Shown here piece by piece: positions 27,134-35,534 of a stretch of 57,307 bases of DNA (its first letter is position 1; every line of letters begins with the position of its first letter). The DNA is from Chitinophaga pinensis (GTDB taxonomy: Bacteria; Bacteroidota; Bacteroidia; Flavobacteriales_D; Crocinitomicaceae): assembly GCA_945902745.1 (NCBI GenBank), contig CAMDNE010000018.1:1-57307 (forward strand). Direction: 5' to 3'. Position numbers and translations under genes: made by a program. Below the pieces are notes generated by a model. It worked only from the letters and a program-made list of their open reading frames with translations, did no database searches and was not told where the DNA came from.

Positions 27134-29761
27134 TCAAACCATACTTGTCAGTTTCTCTTCTAGAATAGCAATTTTACTCAAAGCTTCAGATTCTTTTTTG
27201 CGTTCCATCACAACAACTTGATCAGGAGCTCCAGCCATGAATTTTTCATTCTGTAATTTCTTCTGAACGCTATTCAAGAATCCTTTGGTATATTCTAATT
27301 CTTCTTTCAACTTAGCTTTTTCTGCTTCAATGTCAATAGAATCGCCAAATGGAATATAATATTCGTTTGAATTTACGATGAATGAATTGGCATTTGAAAT
27401 TGCAGTCTCCGAGTATTCTAACAATGAAAGATTTCCCATTTTCACAATAACGGAATCAAAAGAAGAATCGATTTCATTATTCTTTTTAATGAAAAGATCC
27501 ATTTTCACCTTGTTAGCAATGTTGTTTTGTTTTCGAACATTACGAATATTGATAATTACTTCTTCACCTTTCGTAAATGAATCCAAAACCGCTTGATTCA
27601 CTGCTTTAACCTTTGGCCATTCAGCAATAATGATATCATCACCATCATTTCTAGTTCGAATTAAATGCCAAATTTCTTCAGCAATAAAGGGTGTGAATGG
27701 CTGAATTACTTTCAATATTTGTTCAAAGAAATCTTTCGTCGCTTCAATTGTTTTCGAATCAATTGGTTGCTCATAACCTGGTTTAATCATTTCCAAATAC
27801 CACGAACAGAAATCATCCCAAACCAACTTGTAAATTGCCATTAATGCTTCTGAAATACGGAACTTATCAAATAAGTCGTTTATGATTGCTAATTCTTGGT
27901 TAAACTTAGCATCAAACCATTCAATTGCCTTTATAGATGATTTTGGTTGTTCAATTTCTCTTACATCCCAAGCACTAACTAAACGATAAGCATTCCAGAT
28001 TTTGTTCGTGAAATTTCTACCTTGTTCACACTGAGAACTATCAAAAGGTAAATCATTTCCAGCAGGAGAAGAAATTAAAACACCCATTCTCACTCCGTCA
28101 GCACCATATTTTTCAATCAACTCAATTGGATCAGGCGAATTACCCAACGATTTAGACATTTTACGGCCTAATTTATCGCGTACAATCCCAGTGTAGTAAA
28201 CATTCTTGAATGGAAGATCACCCATATATTCGTAACCAGCAATAATCATTCGTGCAACCCAGAAAAACATAATTTCAGGTGCTGTTACCAAATCATTTGT
28301 TGGATAATAATACTTGATCTCCTCATTTCCTGGATTTGTTAAACCGTCAAAAACAGATATTGGCCATAACCAACTTGAAAACCAGGTATCCAAAACATCC
28401 TCATCTTGCTTCAATTCTGAAATACTAATTGCTCTTCCAGCTTTTACTGTTGCCAATTGCATCGCTTCATCAGCTGTTTTCGCAACAACATAATCCTCAG
28501 AACCTGATCCAAAATACCAAGCTGGAATTTGATGTCCCCACCATAATTGACGCGAAATACACCAATCCTTGATATTGTCCATCCAATGTTTATAGGTGTT
28601 TTTGAATTTATCTGGATGAAATTTGATATTTCCATTCATTACATTCTCCAAAGCTGGTTGCGCCAACTCCTTCATATCCACAAACCATTGCAGCGATAAT
28701 TTTGGTTCGATAACGGCATTTGTACGTTCAGAAAAACCAATTTTATTGATATGATCTTCCGTCTTAACTAAATAACCTTTATCGTATAATTCTTTTTCAA
28801 TTTGCTTTCGAACTTCAAAACGATCCAAACCATCATAATGTAGCCCTTTTTCATTCAGAGTGCCATTATCATTGAAAATATCAATCGTTTCAAGATTATG
28901 TTTTTTCCCTAAATCGTAATCATTTGTATCATGCGCAGGAGTTACTTTCAAACAACCTGTACCAAATTCCATGTCAACATAATCATCTTGAATGATTGGA
29001 ATTATTCTATTTGATATTGGAACAATCGCTTGTTTACCATGCAAATGCGTAAATCTTTTGTCATTTGGGTTGATACAAATTGCAGAATCACCTAAAATTG
29101 TTTCAGGTCGCGTTGTTGCAATTGTCAACCACTGATCATCACTTCCTGCAATTTTATATCGAACGTAAAAGAGCTTTGAATTTACTTCTTTGTGCAAAAC
29201 CTCTTCATCAGAAACAGCTGTTAGCGCTTCTGGATCCCAGTTTACCATTCTTACACCACGGTATATTCTGCCTTTTTTATACAAATCAACAAAAACATCC
29301 AAAACAGATTCAGAATACCCTGGATCCATTGTAAAACTTGTGCGCTCCCAATCGCAAGAAGCACCAAGTTTTTTTAACTGTTCTAGTATGATTCCACCAT
29401 GCTTATCTTTCCATTCGAATGCATGTTTCAAGAATTCATCACGTGTTAAATCAGATTTCTTAATTCCTTCTTGACGCAATTTCTGAACAACTTTCGCCTC
29501 TGTTGCTATAGATGCATGATCAGTTCCTGGAACCCAACATGCATTTTTCCCAAGCATTCGAGCTCGACGAATTAATACATCTTGAATTGTATTATTCAAC
29601 ATATGGCCCATGTGTAAGACACCAGTGACATTCGGAGGAGGAATTACAATTGTGTATGCCTCACGATCATCTGGTACTGAATGAAAATAACCTTTTTCCA
29701 TCCAATGTGCATACCATTTCTCTTCTGCCTTTAACGGCTCATATGTTTTTGGAGTCTCCAT
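27134..29761 (-). CDS. valS: Valine--tRNA ligase
   Basis: ValS charges tRNA-Val with valine in the cytoplasm and edits mischarged threonine. The 875-residue protein has the class I signatures: '[16 protein letters not shown]' (HIGH motif) near residue 40 and KMSKS in '[14 protein letters not shown]' near residue 535. The editing domain lies between them with '[13 protein letters not shown]'. The C-terminal anticodon-binding domain is followed by a coiled-coil arm ('[18 protein letters not shown]' and on), typical for ValS. A minus-strand TATCTTTG at 29781-29788 may be the -7 box, with a leader of only about 13 nt; I see no good -33 box. Confidence 0.97.
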   Translation of the reverse strand: METPKTYEPLKAEEKWYAHWMEKGYFHSVPDDREAYTIVIPPPNVTGVLHMGHMLNNTIQDVLIRRARMLGKNACWVPGTDHASIATEAKVVQKLRQEGIKKSDLTRDEFLKHAFEWKDKHGGIILEQLKKLGASCDWERTSFTMDPGYSESVLDVFVDLYKKGRIYRGVRMVNWDPEALTAVSDEEVLHKEVNSKLFYVRYKIAGSDDQWLTIATTRPETILGDSAICINPNDKRFTHLHGKQAIVPISNRIIPIIQDDYVDMEFGTGCLKVTPAHDTNDYDLGKKHNLETIDIFNDNGTLNEKGLHYDGLDRFEVRKQIEKELYDKGYLVKTEDHINKIGFSERTNAVIEPKLSLQWFVDMKELAQPALENVMNGNIKFHPDKFKNTYKHWMDNIKDWCISRQLWWGHQIPAWYFGSGSEDYVVAKTADEAMQLATVKAGRAISISELKQDEDVLDTWFSSWLWPISVFDGLTNPGNEEIKYYYPTNDLVTAPEIMFFWVARMIIAGYEYMGDLPFKNVYYTGIVRDKLGRKMSKSLGNSPDPIELIEKYGADGVRMGVLISSPAGNDLPFDSSQCEQGRNFTNKIWNAYRLVSAWDVREIEQPKSSIKAIEWFDAKFNQELAIINDLFDKFRISEALMAIYKLVWDDFCSWYLEMIKPGYEQPIDSKTIEATKDFFEQILKVIQPFTPFIAEEIWHLIRTRNDGDDIIIAEWPKVKAVNQAVLDSFTKGEEVIINIRNVRKQNNIANKVKMDLFIKKNNEIDSSFDSVIVKMGNLSLLEYSETAISNANSFIVNSNEYYIPFGDSIDIEAEKAKLKEELEYTKGFLNSVQKKLQNEKFMAGAPDQVVVMERKKESEALSKIAILEEKLTSMV

Positions 29762-29850
29762 GAAAATTTCAATTTGGGTGCAAAGATACTAAAGAGATTC
29801 GGGATTTCTGATTTGGGATTATTGATTATTTTTGTCAAAACTAAAAGATT

Positions 29851-31494
29851 ATGCGATTCATCTTCACTTTTTCATTTTTCCTTATTCCTTTTTTGACTTT
29901 AATCTTAAATTCCTGCTACAAAGGGAAATCAGTAGATTTAATTGTTCATAATGCAAAGATTCACACCATGAATGATGCAAATGTTGTATCTGAAGCAATG
30001 GCAATTAAAGATGGTAAAATTGTGGAAGTTGGTCCTGAAAGACAAATTCTCAATAGGTACAGCGCAAATGAAGAAATTGATGCTATGGGCAAAGATGTTT
30101 ATCCTGGATTCACAGATGCACATGGACATATTTTATCGTATGCTCAGCAAATTTTAAGTGTTGATTTAGTCGGTTGTAAATCAATGGATGAACTGTTGGT
30201 TCGAATTGAAAAATACCAACAGAAAAACAAGCGTAAATTTATTGTAGGTAGAGGTTGGGATCAATCTTTATGGACTTCAAAAGATTTTCCAACAAATGAA
30301 AAATTGAATAAATTGTTTCCAACGATTCCAATTTGTCTTACTCGTATTGATGGACATGCTTTATTAGCAAATGATGCTTTGTTGAAACTTGCCTCAATTG
30401 ACCCTTCAACTAAAATTGACGGTGGTATTATTCACTTGAAAGATGGTAAATGTTCAGGGTTTCTGGTTGATAATGCTATGAATCCTATTTATAAGCTCAT
30501 TCCTCCATTTCCAAAAAATGAAATTATTGACGCAATTGGAGAAATTCAAACCGAACTTTTTCAATATGGTATTACAGGAGTTCACGAAGCAGGAATTCAA
30601 TTTGAAGATATCGCTTTATTCAAAGAATTGATAGACAAACACGATTTTGATTTGAATTTGTATGCGATGTTAATGTCCAGCGATAAAAATATTGATTTTG
30701 CTAAAAAGAACGGTGTTTATACTTACAAGAATTTATTAATCAGAAGTTTTAAAGTGATGGGTGATGGTGCACTTGGTTCACGCGGAGCATTATTGAAACA
30801 ACCGTATTCAGATCAGCACAATCATTTTGGTGTTTTAACAACAAGTATGGATGAAATGAAACGAATTGCTTCCATTTGTGAAAAGGTTGGCTATCAAATG
30901 AACACACATGCAATTGGCGATTCAACCAATAAAATAATGTTAGACATTTATCAACGTATTTTCGAAACAAACCGTGATCACCGATGGAGAATTGAACATG
31001 CACAAGTTGTTGACCCTAAAGATTTTGATTTATTTGGTAAATATGGTGTATTCCCCTCTGTTCAGCCAACTCACGCTGTAAGTGATCAGAGATGGGCTGA
31101 AGATAGAATCGGAACCAAAAGAATGATGGGTGCTTATGCTTATAAAACCCTATTAAATCAATACGGTATGTTGGCAATTGGAACAGATTTTCCGGTAGAA
31201 TTGACAGACCCATTTTTAACAATTCATGCAGCTGTTAATCGAATGAATGGTGATAATTATCCATCTGGAGGATTCTACAACAATGAATCAATAACTTTAC
31301 AAGAATGTATTAAAGGAATGACAACGTGGGCTGCATTTGCCTCTTTTCAGGAAAATGAAATTGGAACCTTGGAAAAAGGGAAAGATGCCACATTTGTAAT
31401 TTTTGAAAATCCAGTTGTTGCACTAAAAGAATTTCAGCCAAATTTTTCATCATATACTTATATAAAAGGAAAAAAGGTTTATTCGACAGAGTGA
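29851..31494 (+). CDS. Amidohydrolase-family lipoprotein (YtcJ-like)
   Basis: A metal-dependent amidohydrolase of the YtcJ/NfdA-like group, which includes N-substituted formamide deformylases and many proteins of unknown substrate. The lipoprotein signal ends at Cys22 (LILNSC), so it sits in the periplasm or at a membrane. The small beta-domain 'VDLIVHNAKIHTMND' is followed by the metal-binding 'PGFTDAHGHI'. Further ligand regions are 'HEAG', 'NTHAIGDSTNKIMLD', 'WRIEHAQVV' and 'AIGTDFPVE'. The C-terminal 'LEKGKDATFVIFENP' is the usual family closing. A TATTTTTG -7-like box lies at 29827-29834, divergent from valS. Confidence 0.9.
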   Translation: MRFIFTFSFFLIPFLTLILNSCYKGKSVDLIVHNAKIHTMNDANVVSEAMAIKDGKIVEVGPERQILNRYSANEEIDAMGKDVYPGFTDAHGHILSYAQQILSVDLVGCKSMDELLVRIEKYQQKNKRKFIVGRGWDQSLWTSKDFPTNEKLNKLFPTIPICLTRIDGHALLANDALLKLASIDPSTKIDGGIIHLKDGKCSGFLVDNAMNPIYKLIPPFPKNEIIDAIGEIQTELFQYGITGVHEAGIQFEDIALFKELIDKHDFDLNLYAMLMSSDKNIDFAKKNGVYTYKNLLIRSFKVMGDGALGSRGALLKQPYSDQHNHFGVLTTSMDEMKRIASICEKVGYQMNTHAIGDSTNKIMLDIYQRIFETNRDHRWRIEHAQVVDPKDFDLFGKYGVFPSVQPTHAVSDQRWAEDRIGTKRMMGAYAYKTLLNQYGMLAIGTDFPVELTDPFLTIHAAVNRMNGDNYPSGGFYNNESITLQECIKGMTTWAAFASFQENEIGTLEKGKDATFVIFENPVVALKEFQPNFSSYTYIKGKKVYSTE

Positions 31495-31536
31495 TTTTTT
31501 GATACCGATATTACTGCTATTTTGGTGTTCGATATA

Positions 31537-31590
31537 TTGCGAATTCGCGAACTCGCAAATTTTCGAATTCGCGAATTCGCGAATTTTGAA
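31537..31590. repeat. GAATTCGCGAA palindromic repeat cluster
   Basis: A run of GCGAATTCGCGAACTCGCAA, then TTTTCGAATTCGCGAATTCG and CGAATTTT gives three GAATTCGCGA units and overlapping palindromes. The whole stretch can fold back on itself. It lies between the amidohydrolase and the winged-helix regulator, in a gap of 162 bases with no gene. Confidence 0.7.
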
Positions 31591-31656
31591 ACTGAATTCC
31601 TTGTTCAAACAAAAGTTTTAAGTTAACTTAGGTAGAAACAACATTAAAAACTTAAA

Positions 31657-31956
31657 ATGGGAGCAAGTAAAACAACTCAATATTCAATCGACGAAATAAA
31701 ATCTGCCAACATTGCTAGAGCTCTTGCTCACCCTGCAAGAATTAGAATTTTAGCACTCCTAAAACAAGAAACATTTACAAGAAATATTGATCTTGTTAAA
31801 GATCTTCAACTAGTAAAATCAACAGTAAATTCACATCTCAACAAACTTAGGGATGCTGATTTAATCGAATTAGAATTTCACTCAAATTGCTACTGGATAC
31901 GCACCAAAAAAGATGTAATTGATAGAATCCCTTCTTATTTTGATCAAATTAATTAA
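31657..31956 (+). CDS. Small ArsR-type winged-helix transcriptional regulator
   Basis: A 99-residue DNA-binding protein. The core matches the ArsR/SmtB winged helix: 'IARALAHPARIRILALLKQE' (helix 1-2), a recognition region 'QLVKSTVNSHLNKLRDADLI' and a beta wing 'LEFHSNCYWIRTKK'. There is no cysteine pair (CxC) in helix 3, so metal sensing of the ArsR kind is unlikely. It stands alone; the target is unknown and nothing nearby is an obvious regulated partner. Confidence 0.87.
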   Translation: MGASKTTQYSIDEIKSANIARALAHPARIRILALLKQETFTRNIDLVKDLQLVKSTVNSHLNKLRDADLIELEFHSNCYWIRTKKDVIDRIPSYFDQIN

Positions 31957-31985
31957 AAAAGGTTTACTCTACGGAGTAAACCTTT
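31952..31985. terminator. Bidirectional terminator, 12-bp perfect stem
   Basis: AAAGGTTTACTC (31958-31969), loop TACG, then GAGTAAACCTTT (31974-31985). On the minus strand it is followed by TTTTTT, so it is best suited to end the convergent sigma/anti-sigma/PorP operon. The regulator gene stop is at its left edge. Confidence 0.75.
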
Positions 31986-31997
31986 CCAACAAACTTA

Positions 31998-32057
31998 CTA
32001 GGGAGTAGTTCCCTAGGCAACAAGACCACCCTTTAAAACCAGGAAGACTAAGAGTGG
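31998..32057. other. Two further hairpins in the convergent gap
   Basis: CTAGGGA (31998-32004) pairs with TCCCTAG (32010-32016), a perfect 7-bp stem. CCACCCT (32026-32032) can pair with AGAGTGG (32051-32057) with one mismatch, and an ATTTTT run follows on the plus strand. Together with the terminator at 31952-31985 this makes three hairpins in about 100 bases. They could be the 3' end of either convergent transcript or a small RNA. Confidence 0.35.
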
Positions 32058-32064
32058 CATATTT

Positions 32065-33024
32065 TTAAAAAGAAGGACACGAAATCGTTTTAAATGAAAT
32101 TGGTTTCTTTTTACAATTCAAATTAATTCCCATTGAGATTTCATGTGATCCACCTGAAACTCCGTTATTCAATTTAGAGACAGTTACATCATAGCTGTAT
32201 CCTAATTTAAATTTACCCGTATTTATTCCGATTGTTAAAATAAACGCATCTCTATTTCTGTACCAAGCTCCAACATTAAAAGAACCATATTTAATGTATG
32301 TTCCAATACTTAATTCTTGAAAACCATTTTGATATTGGTAAATCACGTTCGGCATAATCGAAGTAGAATTCGAATATTTTGATTTTGCTCCTAATTGAAT
32401 TTCAGCTCCCATATGACCAGTAAAACGCATTGGCATTGGTGAATTTCCAATAATCATTGATTCATTTGGAGTATTCAAATGGTGTGCAGCAAATCCAGCG
32501 AAAAAGTGTTTGTTAAAAATTACTGTCCCAGCAGATGCATCAAAGAAACCGTGTGAACCGCCTCTAGGAACATCACCTGTAGCATAAATAAATCCTCTTC
32601 GTGGATCAATCATATCGCCAAAAGTCAATTTATCCCAATCCAAAGATTTTTGATACCAAGATGCTCTCACACCAAATAACATTTTCCATTTTCTTCCAAG
32701 ATTCAAATGATAAGAATAAACAATTCCAAGCATTGAAGTTTTAATTGTCCCTTGACCTTGTTGGTCATGAGTAGCTAAAACACCGAATCCACCAGAAATA
32801 TTTTTGAAATATTGATCGTAAGATGCACTATATGTTACATAGTTTCCTGATAACTGAGGCCATTCATTACGATAGTTTAATGCAAATCTAGGACAACCAA
32901 AAGAACCTGCAAAAGCGGGATTCAAATAGAGTGGATTTGAATAAAATTGCGTAAACGTTGGATCTTGTGCTTGCACGTTTGCAAAAACAAATAGAATTGA
33001 TATGATTCCGAAGATCTTTTTCAT
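32065..33024 (-). CDS. PorP/SprF-family T9SS outer-membrane protein
   Basis: PorP/SprF proteins are outer-membrane beta-barrels connected with type IX secretion and gliding, often paired with surface adhesins. The signal peptide is MKKIFGIISILFVFANVQAQ. The mature start 'DPTFTQFYSNPLYLNPAFAG' and the following 'PRFALNYRNEWPQLSGNYVT' are diagnostic, as are 'SLDWDKLTFGDMIDPRRGFI', 'HHLNTPNESMI' and the C-terminal 'KLGYSYDVTVSKLNNGVSGG'. The gene starts only 2 bases after the stop of the fused anti-sigma gene. It is therefore the third gene of a sigma / anti-sigma-barrel / PorP operon. No large SprB-like adhesin gene lies next to it. Confidence 0.95.
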   Translation of the reverse strand: MKKIFGIISILFVFANVQAQDPTFTQFYSNPLYLNPAFAGSFGCPRFALNYRNEWPQLSGNYVTYSASYDQYFKNISGGFGVLATHDQQGQGTIKTSMLGIVYSYHLNLGRKWKMLFGVRASWYQKSLDWDKLTFGDMIDPRRGFIYATGDVPRGGSHGFFDASAGTVIFNKHFFAGFAAHHLNTPNESMIIGNSPMPMRFTGHMGAEIQLGAKSKYSNSTSIMPNVIYQYQNGFQELSIGTYIKYGSFNVGAWYRNRDAFILTIGINTGKFKLGYSYDVTVSKLNNGVSGGSHEISMGINLNCKKKPISFKTISCPSF

Positions 33025-33026
33025 AG

Positions 33027-34712
33027 TTATTGATTTAAAAGTCGTTGTCCTATACGACTCGGTTTAGATAAAAAACGTAATGTCAATTGATGGGACAATC
33101 GCGTCCCATTTAGGTATTGAGAATAAGTGTAATCAGCATTATAAGCAATCATAAAATGATTGAATTTCATTCCAAGTGAAGCTGCAGGTTCCAAATTAGA
33201 TGAAATTGCGCCGCCCAATGTTAACCAATGATATCTAAAGTTAATACCCAACCAACCTTCTGAAAGTACTTCCTTTTGTTGATAGACAATATAAGGGGAA
33301 ACAGTTAAATTCTCCTTTTTAGATTCATAATCTGTTCCTATTGTGCCAACAAAATGTTTTCCTACTCTTCGTGGATTAGTAATGTCTGACGAATAAATAT
33401 TATCAAAATGTCTTAACAAATTGTCTTGCTGAATTCCAATATAAAACCATTTCGTATTCACCATTAAACCTAAGCCTAAATCTTTATACCATAATGATTT
33501 ACCTGATGGTGAGGTGCCATTTCCATAAAATTCTTGCTGATTCATTCTGTCATATTCGACAACAGCTCCAGACTGAATTTGGGCAGAATTAATTGCTTTG
33601 TTACCCATTTTAAATCTCAAAGATGGTTCTAATACAACGTTTCTAGCAATTGAAAATTTAGGAGAATAAATAAGGGAAGCATTATAATTTACAATTTCAC
33701 CTTTCCCATAATAATTTTGGTTTAATTGAAAACCTAATCCACCACGCATTCCATAAGAATAACCATCTATAGAAAGTTGATTCATCAATTGTTGATTGCT
33801 CTCACCAAGCCATTGAGCTCTTGAAACTGTCTGAACTCTCGTTGCTAACAATGTGCCAACTGAGCCAAAATTCACGTCCATCGACTGCATACCAGGTACA
33901 TGGTAATAGGGATCTTTTGTATTTTTCAATGCTACTGGATTATCCATCATACGCTGAATGGATCTTCCAATCTTGTTCATTTTAGATCCAAACGACATTT
34001 TGTAATCTGATTGCGCAAATCGTTTACTACTTAAATTATTGTCTTTCGATTTTAGAGCAAAGTCTTTGTCAATCTGAACAAAAGGAATTTCCTTGACTTT
34101 TTCAGTTTCAAAGGATTCCAAGCCAATTGTATTTTCTGCAATTGCCAAAGTCGTTTTATTAATTTCACACTTACTAATATCTTTTAAATTAGCTGCAACA
34201 TTTGATGTTGAATTGAAGGCAGTATAATTAGAATTTTTGTGGGACAAATTATTCTTGACTGACACCGAATTATCATTTAAAGCAGAAACTATATTGAGTT
34301 CAATTTCATCAAGTTGCTTTTGATTGTTTGGCGTTGATTTTTTTGACAATGAGTTTATTGTTTCGAACTGACCAACTTTATTAACTGAAGTCAGCACTTG
34401 AGTATTCAATTTCGCACCAAAAGGTTGAGAAGAATAAAAATTCAAAAAACCAAGGCTTATTACAATTGCAAGAGAAGCAAATCCAAATGACATATAAATT
34501 CCAACGGGTCTTCTTTTGATGAATTTTTCTTGATGTTGATAAACATATTCTTGCTTATCAACTTTCGCTAATTCCCACATATCTTTATCAACATCTAACT
34601 CTGGATGTTGCATAAGAAAAGACTCCAATTGAGCTATTTGTTCGGGGGATAAATTACCTTCAACAAGCTCAAAAAGCCAACGATCAATATTTGAATAAGA
34701 AAGATTACTCAT
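33027..34712 (-). CDS. Anti-sigma-like protein fused to a PorP/SprF-like outer-membrane barrel
   Basis: The 561-residue protein appears to span the whole cell envelope. Residues 1-69 are cytoplasmic and anti-sigma-like: 'IDRWLFELVEGNLSPEQIAQ' and 'LESFLMQHPELDVDKDMWEL' resemble the N-terminal sigma-binding helices of Bacteroidota anti-sigma factors (no zinc motif). Residues about 70-93 form one membrane helix, preceded by KRR, giving an N-in orientation. Residues about 94-265 are a polar, Asn/Ser/Lys-rich linker. Residues about 268-561 resemble PorP/SprF: 'RAQWLGESNQQLMNQLSIDG' stands where PorP has its N/RNxWP region, and 'GGLGFQLNQNYYGKGE', 'ASLIYSPKFSI', 'SLWYKDLGLGLMVNTKWFYI' and 'YIVYQQKEVLSEGWLGINF' match the family's strand order. 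The start overlaps the sigma-factor stop by four bases, and the stop is 2 bases before the free PorP gene. Domain calls are by eye; the fusion itself is a single open frame. Confidence 0.8.
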   Translation of the reverse strand: MSNLSYSNIDRWLFELVEGNLSPEQIAQLESFLMQHPELDVDKDMWELAKVDKQEYVYQHQEKFIKRRPVGIYMSFGFASLAIVISLGFLNFYSSQPFGAKLNTQVLTSVNKVGQFETINSLSKKSTPNNQKQLDEIELNIVSALNDNSVSVKNNLSHKNSNYTAFNSTSNVAANLKDISKCEINKTTLAIAENTIGLESFETEKVKEIPFVQIDKDFALKSKDNNLSSKRFAQSDYKMSFGSKMNKIGRSIQRMMDNPVALKNTKDPYYHVPGMQSMDVNFGSVGTLLATRVQTVSRAQWLGESNQQLMNQLSIDGYSYGMRGGLGFQLNQNYYGKGEIVNYNASLIYSPKFSIARNVVLEPSLRFKMGNKAINSAQIQSGAVVEYDRMNQQEFYGNGTSPSGKSLWYKDLGLGLMVNTKWFYIGIQQDNLLRHFDNIYSSDITNPRRVGKHFVGTIGTDYESKKENLTVSPYIVYQQKEVLSEGWLGINFRYHWLTLGGAISSNLEPAASLGMKFNHFMIAYNADYTYSQYLNGTRLSHQLTLRFLSKPSRIGQRLLNQ

Positions 34713-35212
34713 ACCAATTCTGTCAAACCTTTTAACTGCTTTTTAATTTTATTCCTTGCTCTGAAAAGATAAACCTTAACTTGTGAACTGGATAAATTTA
34801 AAATTTCTCCAATTTCGTCGTAAGAATAACCTTCAAGATCACGAAGTAAAATGATACTCTTCTGTATCGTTGGCAGGATGTTTACAGCTCTATCCACAAC
34901 TTGATTTGATTCAAACAAATTCACATCTTTATGAGCTTTCTCTGGCATTTTTTCATTTCCAGGGAGCTGTAATCGTTGTTTTTTGTTAATTAAATTCAAC
35001 ATCGCGTTGTGAGCACATGTAAACATCCATGACTTCGCTTTCTCAACCAGTATCTTATCTCGGTTGATCCATAATTTTTCAAAAACATCTTGTACAATAT
35101 CTTCCGCATCCTCCGAATTCCGAAGAAATTTCATTGCATAGCCATATAATTTATTGCTGTGCTCGGTTAATACACTATTGTACTCGTGTCTTTTCAAAAT
35201 TTTCGTTTGCAA
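34709..35212 (-). CDS. ECF-type RNA polymerase sigma factor
   Basis: An extracytoplasmic-function sigma-70 factor that directs RNA polymerase to a special set of promoters. It has region 2 ('EHSNKLYGYAMKFLRNSEDA', 'EDIVQDVFEKLWINRDKI', 'KSWMFTCAHNAMLNLINKKQ') and region 4 ('LPTIQKSIILLRDLEGYSYD', 'EIGEILNLSSSQVKVYLFRA'), 167 residues in all. There is no ATG in the right place. The frame opens with TTG at 35212 directly after an in-frame TAA, and a second TTG lies five codons on, so it starts at TTG. It is the first gene of the operon and overlaps the anti-sigma-barrel gene by four bases, the usual sign of a sigma / anti-sigma pair. Confidence 0.94.
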   Translation of the reverse strand: MQTKILKRHEYNSVLTEHSNKLYGYAMKFLRNSEDAEDIVQDVFEKLWINRDKILVEKAKSWMFTCAHNAMLNLINKKQRLQLPGNEKMPEKAHKDVNLFESNQVVDRAVNILPTIQKSIILLRDLEGYSYDEIGEILNLSSSQVKVYLFRARNKIKKQLKGLTELV

Positions 35213-35404
35213 TTAGCAGTTAAACAATTTGAGAACGGTAAAAGTTACACCCTCATAGATTTCTATAACGGGTAATTTCTTTAAATATACACGTGAATTA
35301 CCAATTCGTTTACAAGAACGAACAAACCACTGTTTTGAATGAATATTGGTCGGTTTTCAATTACCTGCAATTAACAAATTGTTATCAACACATTAACTAT
35401 ACTT

Positions 35405-35481
35405 GAAAAAAAGGAAGAAGGAAAAAGTAATTTGGTTCTTGGAATCACAATTTTTCCTTTTACCTTTTACCTTTTTACTTT
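35405..35481. repeat. Dispersed imperfect palindrome, copy B
   Basis: It matches copy A at 17629-17690 in order and sequence: AAAAAGGAAGAAGGAAAAAG, then TAATTTG....TGGAATCaCA, then a TCCTTTTACC-type pyrimidine stretch. It keeps an open frame in line with the acyl-CoA ligase gene, which artificially lengthens that frame upstream to 35403. Confidence 0.6.
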
Positions 35482-35534
35482 GTTTAGCAATTATTATTAA
35501 TATATTCGTCTATAATAAAAAACACCACTTTTAT

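Noticed and set aside
35403-35534. N-terminal extension of the acyl-CoA ligase
   Set aside because: The extra 44 codons start at TTG and are made of repeat DNA; the family's normal start is ATG 35535.
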